A stretch of DNA of 64,000 nucleotides, taken from Muribaculaceae bacterium. GTDB taxonomy: Bacteria; Bacteroidota; Bacteroidia; Bacteroidales; Muribaculaceae. The notes beneath the pieces are model-generated. The model was not told the origin of the DNA and did not search any database. It was given only the letters and a program-made list of their open reading frames with translations. The stretch is taken from the NCBI GenBank assembly GCA_022509165.1, contig JAFLTT010000006.1, positions 1-64,000 of the forward strand, in the 5' to 3' direction. Positions 7,441 to 16,995 of this stretch are shown one piece after another (position 1 is the stretch's first letter; each line of letters starts with the position of its first letter). The translations under genes were made by a program, and so were the position numbers.

Positions 7441-9339
7441 TTATTTGACTTCTTCGAAGTCTACGTCGGTTACTTCAGGTTCGTTGGGATTGGATGGACC
7501 AGCTGAAGGACCGGCTTGTGCACCTGCCTGAGCGCCTGCTGCCTGAGCATTAGCGATATCCTGAGCGGCAGCTTGGAAAGCATCGTTTACAGCCTTTTCA
7601 GCAGAATCGATGTCTTCGATGAGCTGGGCTTTATGCACTTCCTTGAGCCTGTCGATGGCACTCTGAATAGCAGCCTTCTTGTCAGCCGGAATCTTGTCGC
7701 CAAGTTCATTGAGCTGTTTTTCGCTCTGGAATATCATTGAGTCGGCATGATTGAGTTTATCGGCACGTTCCTTAGCCTTCTTGTCGGCTTCCTCATTTGC
7801 TTTAGCCTCATCACGCATTCTCTGAATCTCCTGTTCGCTAAGTCCACTTGAAGCCTCGATACGTATGCTTTGTTCCTTACCTGTGGCTTTATCCTTTGCA
7901 GAAACATTAAGGATACCGTTAGCATCTACTTCGAAGGTCACCTCAATCTGTGGCACGCCACGTGGAGCGGGAGCAATACCAGCGAGATTGAATTCACCGA
8001 GAAGCTTGTCGTCGGCAGCCATCGGACGTTCACCCTGGAGCACACGGATAGTAACTTCAGGCTGATTATCGGCAGCTGTAGAGAAGGTCTCGCTCTTACG
8101 GGTAGGAATGGTAGTATTTGCTTCGATCAGTTTGGTCATCACACCACCGAGAGTTTCGATACCGATTGACAGAGGCACAACGTCGAGAAGAAGTACATCC
8201 TTTACATCACCGCTGAGCACACCACCCTGGATAGCTGCACCAATAGCTACAACCTCATCAGGATTAACGCTCTTATTAGGTTCCTTACCGAAGATTTCCT
8301 TCACTTTAGCCTGGATTGCAGGAATACGAGTAGAACCACCTACAAGAATTACTTCGTTGATTTCAGCAGCTGTGTATCCGGCATCCTTAAGAGCGTTGAC
8401 ACAAGGAGCAGCCACTGCATCGATAAGTTTTTCAGCAAGTTGCTCGAATTTAGCACGGGTAAGAGTCTTTACAAGGTGCTTAGGTCCTGAAGGAGTAGCT
8501 GTGATATAAGGAAGATTGATTTCAGTAGAAGTAGAACTTGAAAGTTCGATCTTAGCCTTTTCAGCAGCTTCTTTCAATCTCTGCATAGCCATCGGGTCTT
8601 GACGGAGGTCAACGCCCTCATCTCTCTTGAATTCATCGGCAAGCCAGTCGATAATCACATGGTCGAAGTCATCACCGCCAAGGTGAGTGTCGCCATTTGT
8701 AGATTTCACTTCAAACACACCGTCGCCAAGTTCAAGAATAGAGATATCGAATGTACCGCCACCGAGGTCGAACACTGCAATCTTCTGTTCCTTAGTAGAT
8801 TTATCAAGGCCATATGCAAGAGCTGCAGCAGTAGGCTCGTTCACGATACGACGCACCTTAAGACCAGCAATTTCACCGGCTTCCTTAGTGGCTTGACGCT
8901 GAGAGTCGTCGAAATAAGCAGGAACAGTTATAACAGCTTCAGTTACAGTCTGACCAAGGTAATCTTCGGCAGTCTTCTTCATTTTCTGAAGAATCATTGC
9001 AGAAATCTCTTGTGGAGTATAGTCACGGCCGTCGATATCTACTTTCGGCATATTATTCTGGCATACTACCTTATAAGGCACGCGCTTGATTTCATCTTCC
9101 ACCTGACTGCAGGTTTCACCCATGAAACGCTTAATACTGTAGATAGTACGTGTAGGATTGGTGATAGCCTGACGTTTGGCAGGATCACCTACCTTACGTT
9201 CTCCGCCATCTACAAATGCTACTACTGAAGGAGTTGTGTTTCTACCTTCATTATTAGGAATCACTACGGGGTCTTTACCTTCAAGAACTGCCACACAGCT
9301 GTTCGTGGTTCCCAAGTCAATACCAATTATCTTTCCCAT
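7441..9339 (-). CDS. dnaK: Molecular chaperone DnaK (Hsp70)
   Basis: The ATP-dependent cytoplasmic chaperone that binds unfolded peptides and works with DnaJ and GrpE. The 632 residues fit the family. The nucleotide-binding domain starts with [13 protein letters not shown] (residues 5-17) and includes [22 protein letters not shown] and [10 protein letters not shown]. The substrate-binding domain carries [18 protein letters not shown] at its linker, and the tail is the usual acidic one ending TDVDFEEVK. It is a single-gene unit here: no dnaJ or grpE flanks it. Confidence 0.98.
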   Translation of the reverse strand: MGKIIGIDLGTTNSCVAVLEGKDPVVIPNNEGRNTTPSVVAFVDGGERKVGDPAKRQAITNPTRTIYSIKRFMGETCSQVEDEIKRVPYKVVCQNNMPKVDIDGRDYTPQEISAMILQKMKKTAEDYLGQTVTEAVITVPAYFDDSQRQATKEAGEIAGLKVRRIVNEPTAAALAYGLDKSTKEQKIAVFDLGGGTFDISILELGDGVFEVKSTNGDTHLGGDDFDHVIIDWLADEFKRDEGVDLRQDPMAMQRLKEAAEKAKIELSSSTSTEINLPYITATPSGPKHLVKTLTRAKFEQLAEKLIDAVAAPCVNALKDAGYTAAEINEVILVGGSTRIPAIQAKVKEIFGKEPNKSVNPDEVVAIGAAIQGGVLSGDVKDVLLLDVVPLSIGIETLGGVMTKLIEANTTIPTRKSETFSTAADNQPEVTIRVLQGERPMAADDKLLGEFNLAGIAPAPRGVPQIEVTFEVDANGILNVSAKDKATGKEQSIRIEASSGLSEQEIQRMRDEAKANEEADKKAKERADKLNHADSMIFQSEKQLNELGDKIPADKKAAIQSAIDRLKEVHKAQLIEDIDSAEKAVNDAFQAAAQDIANAQAAGAQAGAQAGPSAGPSNPNEPEVTDVDFEEVK

Positions 9340-9678
9340 AATTTTGTTTTTATAATATTGTTAATAAATTCATAATTCCTACGCGGGGTGTAATACCTCC
9401 CGCTCTTACATATTAAACAAATAGCGCGCTAAAAGTTTCATTAGGTTAAAGAAAAATCTTCTTTGGGTTATCAACTATCACATTTACAGAAATTTATAAA
9501 ATAGAGGCAAATTATATGACAGTGCCAAAAATGTCAAATAAACTTTTGCACATTAATTTCATATTTGAGCATTACAACTATTTGTAGAAATTTGATTAAC
9601 TTTGCATTCTGAAATGACTTAAAATGGCCTGGCTAACAGAATGATTTTCTATCTATTTCGGGCCCCAAACGCTATAAC
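9340..9678. other. Divergent intergenic region between dnaK and spt
   Basis: A 339-bp gap holding the control regions of two divergent genes. I see a -7 element for spt (below). No convincing TAnnTTTG element or heat-shock operator is visible on the dnaK side. The rest is AT-rich, with no gene or RNA visible. Confidence 0.4.
9597..9604 (+). promoter_or_regulatory. Promoter -7 element of spt
   Basis: TAACTTTG matches the Bacteroidota -7 consensus TAnnTTTG exactly. It lies 75 bp before the spt ATG. A -33 TTTG at the usual distance is not clear. Confidence 0.5.
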
Positions 9679-10866
9679 ATGAGTCTATTACAAGAAAAAT
9701 TAGCTGTATACGACGCCCCCCAGAAGGCAAAAGCAGCCGGCGTTTATCCCTATTTCCGCCCTATTTCAAGTGAACAGAACACAGAAGTGCTGATGAACGG
9801 ACGCAAGGTGCTGATGTTCGGTTCAAACTCCTATATGGGTCTCACCAACCATCCGAAAGTAATCGAAGCTGCAGTGGAGGCCACAAAGAAATATGGCACC
9901 GGCATGGCCGGATCTCCTTTCCTCAACGGCACACTCGACATCCACAAAGATCTCGAGGCACGTCTGGCAGATTACGTAGGCAAGGAAGATGCCATGCTTT
10001 ACAGCACCGGTTTTGGAGTTAATCTCGGAGTAATTTCCACTCTTACCGGTCGCGAAGATTATGTGATATTAGACGAGCAAGACCACGCTTCTATCATTGA
10101 TGGTAGACGACTATCATTCTCCAACTATCTTAAATACCGCCATAACGACATGGAGAGCCTTGAGGCTCAGTTGCGCAAGGCCGACCCCAATAAAGTAAAA
10201 CTGATAGTGACCGACGGGGTCTTCTCTATGGAAGGAGATGTGGCCAACCTGCCCGAAATCGTAAGACTGGCCAAACAGTACAACGCTTCTGTCATGGTAG
10301 ATGAAGCACATGGTATAGGAGTCTTCGGAGAAGGCGGACGTGGCACCTGCAATCATTTCGGTGTAACAAATGATGTAGAGCTCATTATGGGTACCTTCAG
10401 CAAGTCATTTGCTTCTTTAGGAGGATTTATCGCCACCAACAAAGACATCACAAATTTCTTGCGCCACCATTCCCGTGCCTATATATTCACAGCAAGCATC
10501 ACACCTGCATCTACAGCAGCAGTGAATGCCGCTCTCGATATCATGCTTGCCGAGCCGGAGCGCCAGCAGCATTTGTGGGACATCACCCACTATGCTCTCG
10601 ACAAATTCCGTGAGATGGGCTGTGAGATAGGTCATACCTCCACTCCTATCATACCACTTTTCATACGTGATGACTACAAGACATTCCACGTCACCAGAGA
10701 CCTTCTCGATGAAGGAGTATTTGTAAATCCTGTAGTCACACCGGCTGTTGCACCTCAGGATACTCTGATACGTTATTCACTGATGGCAACTCACACCAAA
10801 GAACAAGTGGAACGTTCTATCGAGGCAATCCGAAAAGTATTCAAACGATACGAAATAATTCCCTGA
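9679..10866 (+). CDS. spt: Serine palmitoyltransferase (alpha-oxoamine synthase family)
   Basis: A PLP enzyme that condenses serine with a long-chain acyl-CoA to start sphingolipid synthesis, a hallmark of Bacteroides and relatives. The 395 residues show the alpha-oxoamine synthase pattern: GSNSYMGL (48-55), GTGMAGSPFLNGT (73-85), the stacking His in DEQDHASI (His136), VDEAHGIG (207-214) and the PLP lysine in GTFSKSFASLGG (Lys242). Related enzymes (glycine C-acetyltransferase, 8-amino-7-oxononanoate synthase) share these motifs. The N-terminal VYPYFRPISSEQ block and the lineage favour serine palmitoyltransferase. It is a single-gene unit ending at a bidirectional terminator. Confidence 0.85.
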   Translation: MSLLQEKLAVYDAPQKAKAAGVYPYFRPISSEQNTEVLMNGRKVLMFGSNSYMGLTNHPKVIEAAVEATKKYGTGMAGSPFLNGTLDIHKDLEARLADYVGKEDAMLYSTGFGVNLGVISTLTGREDYVILDEQDHASIIDGRRLSFSNYLKYRHNDMESLEAQLRKADPNKVKLIVTDGVFSMEGDVANLPEIVRLAKQYNASVMVDEAHGIGVFGEGGRGTCNHFGVTNDVELIMGTFSKSFASLGGFIATNKDITNFLRHHSRAYIFTASITPASTAAVNAALDIMLAEPERQQHLWDITHYALDKFREMGCEIGHTSTPIIPLFIRDDYKTFHVTRDLLDEGVFVNPVVTPAVAPQDTLIRYSLMATHTKEQVERSIEAIRKVFKRYEIIP

Positions 10867-10893
10867 AAAGAATAATATTTGATGTAAGGACAT

Positions 10894-10925
10894 AAAAGAA
10901 GGCGACCTGAGGGATCGCCTTCTTT
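10894..10925. terminator. Bidirectional terminator between spt and the pRiA4b-like gene
   Basis: A stem of about 11 bp (10894-10905 with 10915-10925, core GAAGGCGA/TCGCCTTC) is flanked by A-rich DNA on one side and T-rich DNA on the other. It lies between two convergent genes and can serve both. Confidence 0.8.
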
Positions 10926-10944
10926 ATTTTGGAAAGTTGATTGA

Positions 10945-11490
10945 TTAAAGATTATTGATGTCAAATCCATCAGCTATATCTTCTTCGTCATACTGGTCAT
11001 CGCCATATATATCCAGGTCAAGATCATCAGTCGGGAGTGAAATAGCAGCCGACTGATCAACCTTTGCATCGAATTCATCAAGATCTACATACTGAGCAGG
11101 AGGATTACCGCGCTTAAGAACGCATATAGGGTCGGAAAGAGTACGTCCCGGGAAAGACTCTTTCATTTCCATAAAAAAGGCACGCTCCGTCATGTAGTCA
11201 AATACAAAGATCAGTCTCTGTCCGTCTTCTTCTATTAGTTCGTTGAGTGGAGTATCCCCCATCACCCATATATCCTGATCGCTTGAACTGCCCATATCTT
11301 CGAGGGTTATTTCCTCGTTTTTCTGCCAGTCGTCGTCACACAGGAAAAAAGAATTGAAATCGTCTTTTGAATAACCTACGCTGTCAAGGATTGTATTGCG
11401 TAGTTGCAAGAAGGTAGCAGTGGAGTCGATTTCATACTCACGTGAGAAATTGCTCACCTCATCGCTTACAAGTTTAAATCTATAGACCAT
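10945..11490 (-). CDS. Plasmid pRiA4b ORF-3-like protein
   Basis: This 181-residue acidic protein matches the pRiA4b ORF-3 family. It has an N-terminal ubiquitin-like strand pattern (YRFKLVSDEVSNFSREYEI), a central block with FFLCDDDW and LEDMG, and the typical YVYD/FDYMTERAFFMEM strand pair. Family members occur on chromosomes and as passengers of mobile elements, and their function is unknown. No signal peptide or membrane segment. The C-terminal 40 residues are almost entirely acidic. It is conserved-looking and monocistronic, with terminators on both sides. Confidence 0.7.
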   Translation of the reverse strand: MVYRFKLVSDEVSNFSREYEIDSTATFLQLRNTILDSVGYSKDDFNSFFLCDDDWQKNEEITLEDMGSSSDQDIWVMGDTPLNELIEEDGQRLIFVFDYMTERAFFMEMKESFPGRTLSDPICVLKRGNPPAQYVDLDEFDAKVDQSAAISLPTDDLDLDIYGDDQYDEEDIADGFDINNL

Positions 11491-11737
11491 GTAGATTTTT
11501 AGTGTGTTCTGTTTTTAACGATGCGAATTTAATGCATTTTTTAATTTCACAAAAGAAAGAGCCTTATAATTGTAAAAAAAAATCAGGCCTAACCCGGAAT
11601 CGATTAATTTTTAGGACTTATAAGTTCGTTTGTTGGCAATCTCAAAGGGATGTAAGAATACAGATTTAATTATTTTGAAGGTCAAAAATCAAGAAAAAAT
11701 TTAAAATTGAGGCTATAAAGAATATAGATTAGGAAAA

Positions 11738-12076
11738 TCATCTACCGAAAAGACGACCGAAAACAGAGGGTTTCTTTTCCGGCTTTATATGCACATGCAA
11801 TTGGTTGTCTTCCTTGCCAATAAAAAGGATATGAGTGCGGAATACAAAAGCCACCAGTTTGTCGAATTCAAGCACTGCATTAAGGCTTCTTATGAGGAAA
11901 CGACGGAAAGGATTGTATTCATCCACATCTTTAAGCACAATTTCCACACCATCAGTTTCAATGGCATGGTGTTGGCCGAGCATCGGGAGAAAATAATCAA
12001 GCTGAAGCTCCGATACGTTTTTATGCGGCTTGCTGAATTTTTTATATATTTCCTGGATAACCTTTTCGTCAACCAT
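11738..12076 (-). CDS. Hypothetical 112-aa protein
   Basis: I do not recognise a named family. The frame is open to 12142, but the first 22 codons of that extension encode an atypical hydrophobic stretch. The ATG at 12076 (MVDEKVIQEIYKKF) is a more natural start. The protein looks soluble, with alternating hydrophobic strands (AFVFRTHILFIG) and a basic end, KKPSVFGRLFGR, that could be an amphipathic membrane-contacting helix. It stands alone between two gaps of about 250-320 bp. Confidence 0.55.
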   Translation of the reverse strand: MVDEKVIQEIYKKFSKPHKNVSELQLDYFLPMLGQHHAIETDGVEIVLKDVDEYNPFRRFLIRSLNAVLEFDKLVAFVFRTHILFIGKEDNQLHVHIKPEKKPSVFGRLFGR

Positions 12077-12336
12077 ATTGTTGGCAGGTATAATTAAAAT
12101 CAGGAAGAGGCATGGGTATTTTCTTCCTAATATGATTAACAAAAAATGGATGCGACGGTTTAAAGGGTTATGAAAATTTGTGGAATATTATAAAATATTT
12201 TTATAAAAAGATGGTACGTTTTAACACAATGAACAGTGTTATTATCTGAATGCGGTCGCCTTCATTTACTATAGACACGGTCCTCTCACCTCCTCTGTAG
12301 TGCCTTGCATCTTACCTCACATATCTATACACATTA

Positions 12337-12368
12337 AGAGGGTGAGCCAAAAAATTGGTCCACCCTCT
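12337..12368 (-). terminator. Hairpin downstream of the decarboxylase operon
   Basis: AGAGGGTG (12337-12344) pairs with CACCCTCT (12361-12368), and GCCAA/TTGG extends the stem inside. It lies 24 bp after the stop of the beta subunit, so it probably ends this operon, although the T run behind it is short. Confidence 0.6.
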
Positions 12369-12392
12369 CTTTAATAGCGGTAATATTTATTC

Positions 12393-13565
12393 TTATCCTA
12401 AGAAACTTAGCAACACGCCGGCTGCTACAGCCGAACCGATCACACCGGCCACGTTCGGACCCATAGCATGCATCAGCAGATAGTTGTTGGGATCGTATTC
12501 CAGACCTATATTGTTGGAGATACGGGCTGCCATCGGCACTGCGGAAACTCCGGCATTTCCAATAAGAGGATTGATTTTCTTATCCTTGGGAAGGAATATA
12601 TTGAAAATCTTCACCGAGCAAACACCGGCTGAAGAAGCAATGATAAATGCAGCGAATCCGAGTCCGAATATCAAGAGAGTGTCGAGAGTCAGGAACATGT
12701 CACCCTGAGTGGATGCACCCACAGTAAGACCGAGCAGAATAGTCACGATATCTGTCATGGCATTGCTTGCTGTCTTGGCAAGTCGGGTAGTTACACCGCT
12801 TTCCCTGAGAAGGTTGCCGAAGAAAAGCATACCCAGCAAAGGAATACCTGAAGGTACTACAAAACATGTGAGCAAAAGGCCTACCACTGGGAATATTATC
12901 TTCTCGTTCTGTGAAACCACACGAGTAGGTTTCATCTTTATGAGACGTTCATGCTTAGTGGTGAAAAGTCTCATCAACGGAGGTTGAATAAGCGGTATGA
13001 GGGCCATGTATGAATAGGCCGAAACCGCCACGGCTCCCATAAGATTGGGATTTAGCTTAGAAGTGGTGAAGATAGCCGTAGGGCCGTCGGCACCGCCAAT
13101 GATAGCCACACATCCTGCTGAAAGCGGGTCGAATCCACAGAGTAGAGCGAGCATATAGGCCCCGAATATACCAAACTGTGCACAGGCACCGATTATCATC
13201 AGCTTAGGATTAGCCAGCAAGGCAGAAAAGTCGGTCATTGCACCGATTCCCAAGAAAATAAGCGGAGGGTACCATCCTCTTTCCACACCATTATAGAGGA
13301 TATTGAGCACGGAACCATTTTCATAGATGCCGATTTCCATTCCCTCCTGGAAGGGTATGTTTCCGATCAGCATACCAAAACCTATTGGCACAAGCAACAA
13401 AGGTTCGAAATTTTTCTTAATGGCAAGCCAAACGAAGAAACATCCTACTGCGAGCATCACAAGATTTTCCCATTCACAATTGTAGAAACCCGTGAACTCC
13501 CAGAAGGCTGCCACAGTCTGGCGTAAGAATTCGCCAAAAGAATATGTAGAGTCTGCTAAAATCAT
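12393..13565 (-). CDS. mmdB: Sodium-translocating decarboxylase, beta subunit
   Basis: The integral membrane subunit (390 residues) that decarboxylates carboxybiotin and pumps Na+ outward. It is a polytopic protein of about nine hydrophobic segments with the family blocks GIGAMTDFSALLANP, IIGGADGPTAIF (the re-entrant Na+ site with its Asp) and NAGVSAVPMAARI. OadB and MmdB cannot be told apart by sequence alone. The epimerase and carboxyltransferase genes upstream point to methylmalonyl-CoA decarboxylase. It is the last gene of the operon. Confidence 0.9.
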   Translation of the reverse strand: MILADSTYSFGEFLRQTVAAFWEFTGFYNCEWENLVMLAVGCFFVWLAIKKNFEPLLLVPIGFGMLIGNIPFQEGMEIGIYENGSVLNILYNGVERGWYPPLIFLGIGAMTDFSALLANPKLMIIGACAQFGIFGAYMLALLCGFDPLSAGCVAIIGGADGPTAIFTTSKLNPNLMGAVAVSAYSYMALIPLIQPPLMRLFTTKHERLIKMKPTRVVSQNEKIIFPVVGLLLTCFVVPSGIPLLGMLFFGNLLRESGVTTRLAKTASNAMTDIVTILLGLTVGASTQGDMFLTLDTLLIFGLGFAAFIIASSAGVCSVKIFNIFLPKDKKINPLIGNAGVSAVPMAARISNNIGLEYDPNNYLLMHAMGPNVAGVIGSAVAAGVLLSFLG

Positions 13566-13593
13566 AATGTTAGGTTTGTGATTCCGGACTTAA

Positions 13594-14043
13594 TTATTCA
13601 AGAATCATTATATCACCGTCTTGAGGTACAGCGTCGCCCACCTGTACCAAAATCTGTTTCACCACTCCGGCTTTGGGGGTGTGGATATCATTTTCCATCT
13701 TCATGGCTTCCAGCACACATACGGTAGAGCCGGCGTCAACCTTATCCCCTACTTTTACAGGGATACTCATTATGGTACCGGGTAGGGGTGCTTTCACTAC
13801 ATATCCCGGAGTCGGTTTAAGAGTGGGTTCACCTAATACTTTTTCCCCGGTCTCAGTGCGTGGAGCCTTTTCCGGTTTCTTTACCGGAGTAATCACATTT
13901 GGCTTGCCCACAGGCGCCTTGTCAAGTTCCACTGTATAAGGCACTCCATTCACTTCCACATGAACGGTGTTTCCTTTGGGTTCTTCCACAACGACATTGA
14001 ATTTAATGCCGTTGATTTTGTATTTGTATTCTTTATGACTCAT
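13594..14043 (-). CDS. mmdC: Biotin carrier subunit of the sodium-pumping decarboxylase
   Basis: A 149-residue biotin-carrier protein. The C-terminal ~75 residues form a biotinyl domain with the biotinylation motif EAMKMEND, whose second-position Lys (in MKM) is the attachment site. A linker rich in Pro and Lys (about residues 45-75) precedes it and should give the arm its reach. It carries CO2 from the carboxyltransferase to the beta subunit in the membrane. Located between the beta and gamma/delta subunit genes. Confidence 0.9.
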   Translation of the reverse strand: MSHKEYKYKINGIKFNVVVEEPKGNTVHVEVNGVPYTVELDKAPVGKPNVITPVKKPEKAPRTETGEKVLGEPTLKPTPGYVVKAPLPGTIMSIPVKVGDKVDAGSTVCVLEAMKMENDIHTPKAGVVKQILVQVGDAVPQDGDIMILE

Positions 14044-14054
14044 GACACATTAAT

Positions 14055-14693
14055 TCATTGATTGTTTCTTCTGTGGTCTTGCACCTGACGCAGGTTATAA
14101 ATTTTTGAGTTCCAAGGTGAATAATTTCTCTGCAACCTTCTGATAGTGAGAATAGTGTCTTCCACATCATGATGATTACCCAGGTAGTCGGCTAATGCCA
14201 GAGAAATTGCGGCAATCACTTCTCCGGGAGCCAGGGAGTGGTCATCTGTAGGGAGATGAGCGGCAGCCGCCTTAGCCTTTTTCTTTTTTGAAGTGAGGAT
14301 GGCTTCAGATATCTTGCCGAAAATGAGGAATAAAATTGAAAGCACCAGCAGAGCAGATATCACTATACACATTGCGATAATAGTGATTGCACCACCCCAT
14401 CCGTCGTTTTCCGCAGCGTTGCGAGCTTTCTCCTCTCGGGTCATTCTTCTGGCAATCTTACTTTCACCGTAGTCTGAAGTAAAGACATCCGGTTCCTGGA
14501 GTGCCAGAGGCACATGGTCTTGCTCCAGGTTGGCTGAAGGTTGCTCCAACACAACTTCCTCGCCTTCAATTTCCACTACATCGGCATGTTGCTGGATACC
14601 GGCTTTAGCTCCGACTGGAGCTAAAGCCAATAATCCGGCACATACTGCTGTAAGGAAACCTTTTCGAATTTTGATTTCTTTAAAGTTAAGCAT
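14055..14693 (-). CDS. OadG-like small membrane subunit of the decarboxylase
   Basis: A 212-residue protein that ties the carboxyltransferase to the membrane pump. It has an N-terminal hydrophobic segment (about residues 12-31), an acidic linker, one strong membrane helix (about 100-125) typical of the OadG/MmdD family, a Lys/Ala-rich stretch, and then a C-terminal soluble part ending in basic residues. The hydrophobic N-terminus looks like a signal peptide with an AKA cleavage site, which is longer than the minimal OadG. It lies 5 bp after mmdA. Confidence 0.75.
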   Translation of the reverse strand: MLNFKEIKIRKGFLTAVCAGLLALAPVGAKAGIQQHADVVEIEGEEVVLEQPSANLEQDHVPLALQEPDVFTSDYGESKIARRMTREEKARNAAENDGWGGAITIIAMCIVISALLVLSILFLIFGKISEAILTSKKKKAKAAAAHLPTDDHSLAPGEVIAAISLALADYLGNHHDVEDTILTIRRLQRNYSPWNSKIYNLRQVQDHRRNNQ

Positions 14694-14698
14694 TTGGT

Positions 14699-16252
14699 TT
14701 ATAATGGAATATTACCGTGTTTCTTAGGCGGGTTAGAGAGTTTCTTGGTGGCAAGCATCTGAAGGGCCCGGATTATACGGAAACGAGTGTTGCGAGGTTC
14801 AATCACATCATCGATATATCCGTATTTTGCAGCCTGATAAGGATTGGCAAAGAGTTTGCGATATTCGTTTTCTTTTTCAGCCCTTATTTTGGCAGGGTCC
14901 TCGGCCTCTTTCATTTCTTTAGCATAAAGCACGCCTACTGCACCTTCTGCACCCATTACTGCAATCTCTGAAGTTGGCCATGCATAATTAATGTCGCCAC
15001 GGAGTTGCTTACAGCTCATCACGATGTGTGCACCGCCATAGCTCTTTCTCAATGTCACAGTCACTTTAGGCACTGTAGCCTCACCATATGCATACAGGAG
15101 TTTTGCACCGTGCAGAATCACACCGTTGTATTCCTGTCCGGTGCCCGGAAGGAATCCCGGCACATCCACGAGAGTGACGAGCGGAATATTGAATGCATCA
15201 CAGAAACGTACAAAGCGGGCAGCCTTACGTGAAGCGTTGGAATCGAGCACTCCTGCCAGCACTTTAGGCTGGTTGGCCACAATACCCACACTCTGACCGT
15301 TGAATCTTGCAAAACCTATGATGATGTTGCGGGCATAGTCACGATGTACTTCCAGGAATTCTCCATTGTCTACAATGGTGCCGATCACATCATACATATC
15401 ATAACTCTGTTTTGCACTTTCAGGTATGATATCATTGAGATTATCATCAAGACGGTCGATCGGGTCATCGCATTTCACAAGAGGAGTTTCCTCCAGGTTA
15501 TTCTGGGGAATATAACTCAGCAACTTTCTGATAATGAAAAGAGCTTCTTCACCGTTTTCAGCTGAAAAATGAGTCACACCGCTCTTGCATGAATGTACTG
15601 AAGCGCCACCCAGGTCTTCCTGGCTTACATCTTCGCCTGTCACTGTCTTCACTACAGTAGGACCGGTAAGGAACATGTAAGAAATACCCTTTGCCATGAT
15701 GGTGAAGTCGGTGAGCGCAGGGCTGTAAACCGCACCACCGGCACACGGACCGAGGATGGCAGATATCTGGGGCACTACACCTGAGGCCATGATGTTTCTT
15801 TGGAAAATCTCTGAATAACCTGCCAAAGCATTGATACCTTCCTGAATACGTGCGCCACCGGAGTCGTTAAGACCGATAACCGGAGCACCCATTTTCATTG
15901 CCATATCCATTACCTTGCAGATTTTCTGGGCCATTGTTTCTGAAAGTGAACCGCCGAATACTGTGAAGTCCTGAGCAAAAACATACACCAGACGGCCGTC
16001 GATTGTTCCGAATCCGGTCACCACACCGTCACCGAGTATATGTTTCTTATCCTGGCCGAAATTAGTACATCTATGTGTCACAAACATGTCGAGCTCCTCG
16101 AAGCTACCTTCATCAAGGAGCTGAGCGATTCTCTCGCGGGCTGTGTATTTGCCTTTGGCATGTTGTTTTTCAATAGCTTTTTCACCACCGCCGATACGTG
16201 CACACGCGCGTTTCTCGATAAGTTCGTTTATTTTTTCTTGAGATGTGTCCAT
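14699..16252 (-). CDS. mmdA: Methylmalonyl-CoA decarboxylase / propionyl-CoA carboxylase carboxyltransferase subunit
   Basis: A 517-residue biotin-dependent carboxyltransferase of the acyl-CoA type. It transfers CO2 between methylmalonyl-CoA and biotin. It contains the N-domain blocks [19 protein letters not shown] and [28 protein letters not shown], and the C-domain [12 protein letters not shown] and [20 protein letters not shown]. The acyl-CoA type rather than the pyruvate/oxaloacetate type shows that this Na+ pump works on methylmalonyl-CoA and so feeds propionate formation. It lies 49 bp after the epimerase and directly before the small subunit. Confidence 0.93.
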   Translation of the reverse strand: MDTSQEKINELIEKRACARIGGGEKAIEKQHAKGKYTARERIAQLLDEGSFEELDMFVTHRCTNFGQDKKHILGDGVVTGFGTIDGRLVYVFAQDFTVFGGSLSETMAQKICKVMDMAMKMGAPVIGLNDSGGARIQEGINALAGYSEIFQRNIMASGVVPQISAILGPCAGGAVYSPALTDFTIMAKGISYMFLTGPTVVKTVTGEDVSQEDLGGASVHSCKSGVTHFSAENGEEALFIIRKLLSYIPQNNLEETPLVKCDDPIDRLDDNLNDIIPESAKQSYDMYDVIGTIVDNGEFLEVHRDYARNIIIGFARFNGQSVGIVANQPKVLAGVLDSNASRKAARFVRFCDAFNIPLVTLVDVPGFLPGTGQEYNGVILHGAKLLYAYGEATVPKVTVTLRKSYGGAHIVMSCKQLRGDINYAWPTSEIAVMGAEGAVGVLYAKEMKEAEDPAKIRAEKENEYRKLFANPYQAAKYGYIDDVIEPRNTRFRIIRALQMLATKKLSNPPKKHGNIPL

Positions 16253-16301
16253 GATTATGAATAAAGGAGAGTAAATAGATTTAGGTTAGGATTTAAGATT
16301 G

Positions 16302-16754
16302 TCAGGCATTGCATCCACAGCTGCAGCAGGAATTTTCTTTATTAGGGTCTTCACAGAGCTCTGTGAGCACAGCCTGGGTAGATTTAGGATGAAGGAAAGC
16401 GATGTTGAGGCCGTCGGCACCTTTTCTTGGTGCTTTGTCGATGAGCTGCACACCTTTATCAGCACATTCAGCCAGGGCCTCGCCTACTCCGTCTTCCACG
16501 GCAAAAGCCATATGGTGCATACCACCGCGGCCATTGTTTTTTTCGATAAACTTCGCGATAGTGCTGTCGGGCGAAGTTGCCTCGAGAAGTTCTATCTTAG
16601 TATCGCCTACCTTGAAGAAAGCAGTGGTTACTTTCTGGTCTTCCACCACTTCCTGTTTGTAACATTTAAGACCGAGAACGTCTTCATAATACTTGATAGC
16701 CTCGGCAAGGTTTGGCACTGCAATGCCGATATGCTCAAGATGCGTTATTTTCAT
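16302..16754 (-). CDS. mce: Methylmalonyl-CoA epimerase
   Basis: Interconverts R- and S-methylmalonyl-CoA, between the B12-dependent mutase and the decarboxylase. The frame is open to 16853, but the ATG at 16754 (MKITHLEHIGIAV) starts exactly at the conserved glyoxalase-fold strand, giving 150 residues. Metal ligands are visible: His in LEHIGIAV, His in GMHHMAF, and the C-terminal Glu in LTELCED. The tail ends in an unusual Cys-rich run, CCSCGC, which may bind metal or be dispensable. First gene of the decarboxylase operon. Confidence 0.92.
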   Translation of the reverse strand: MKITHLEHIGIAVPNLAEAIKYYEDVLGLKCYKQEVVEDQKVTTAFFKVGDTKIELLEATSPDSTIAKFIEKNNGRGGMHHMAFAVEDGVGEALAECADKGVQLIDKAPRKGADGLNIAFLHPKSTQAVLTELCEDPNKENSCCSCGCNA

Positions 16755-16995
16755 GATAAGAAGTTTTTGAATATTACGTGAATAAAAGTATTTGAAGTCT
16801 TGGAGACGGGCAATGCTCTGTTGGCTATGCACTTCTCTCCAATTTCCTTGCAAAAGTAAGCAATAATTCCCAATGCATAAAGCAAATTACACAATATATT
16901 TCAAGGGATATGAAAAAGCCTTTTTAAGGCTCTTTTTTACCATAAATAAGAAAAAATTTAACGATATTTGCAGAAAATATGTCTTGACATAAATT

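Noticed and set aside
8599..9228. 209-codon plus-strand frame opposite dnaK
   Set aside because: It is the antisense shadow of highly conserved dnaK codons; no independent family features.
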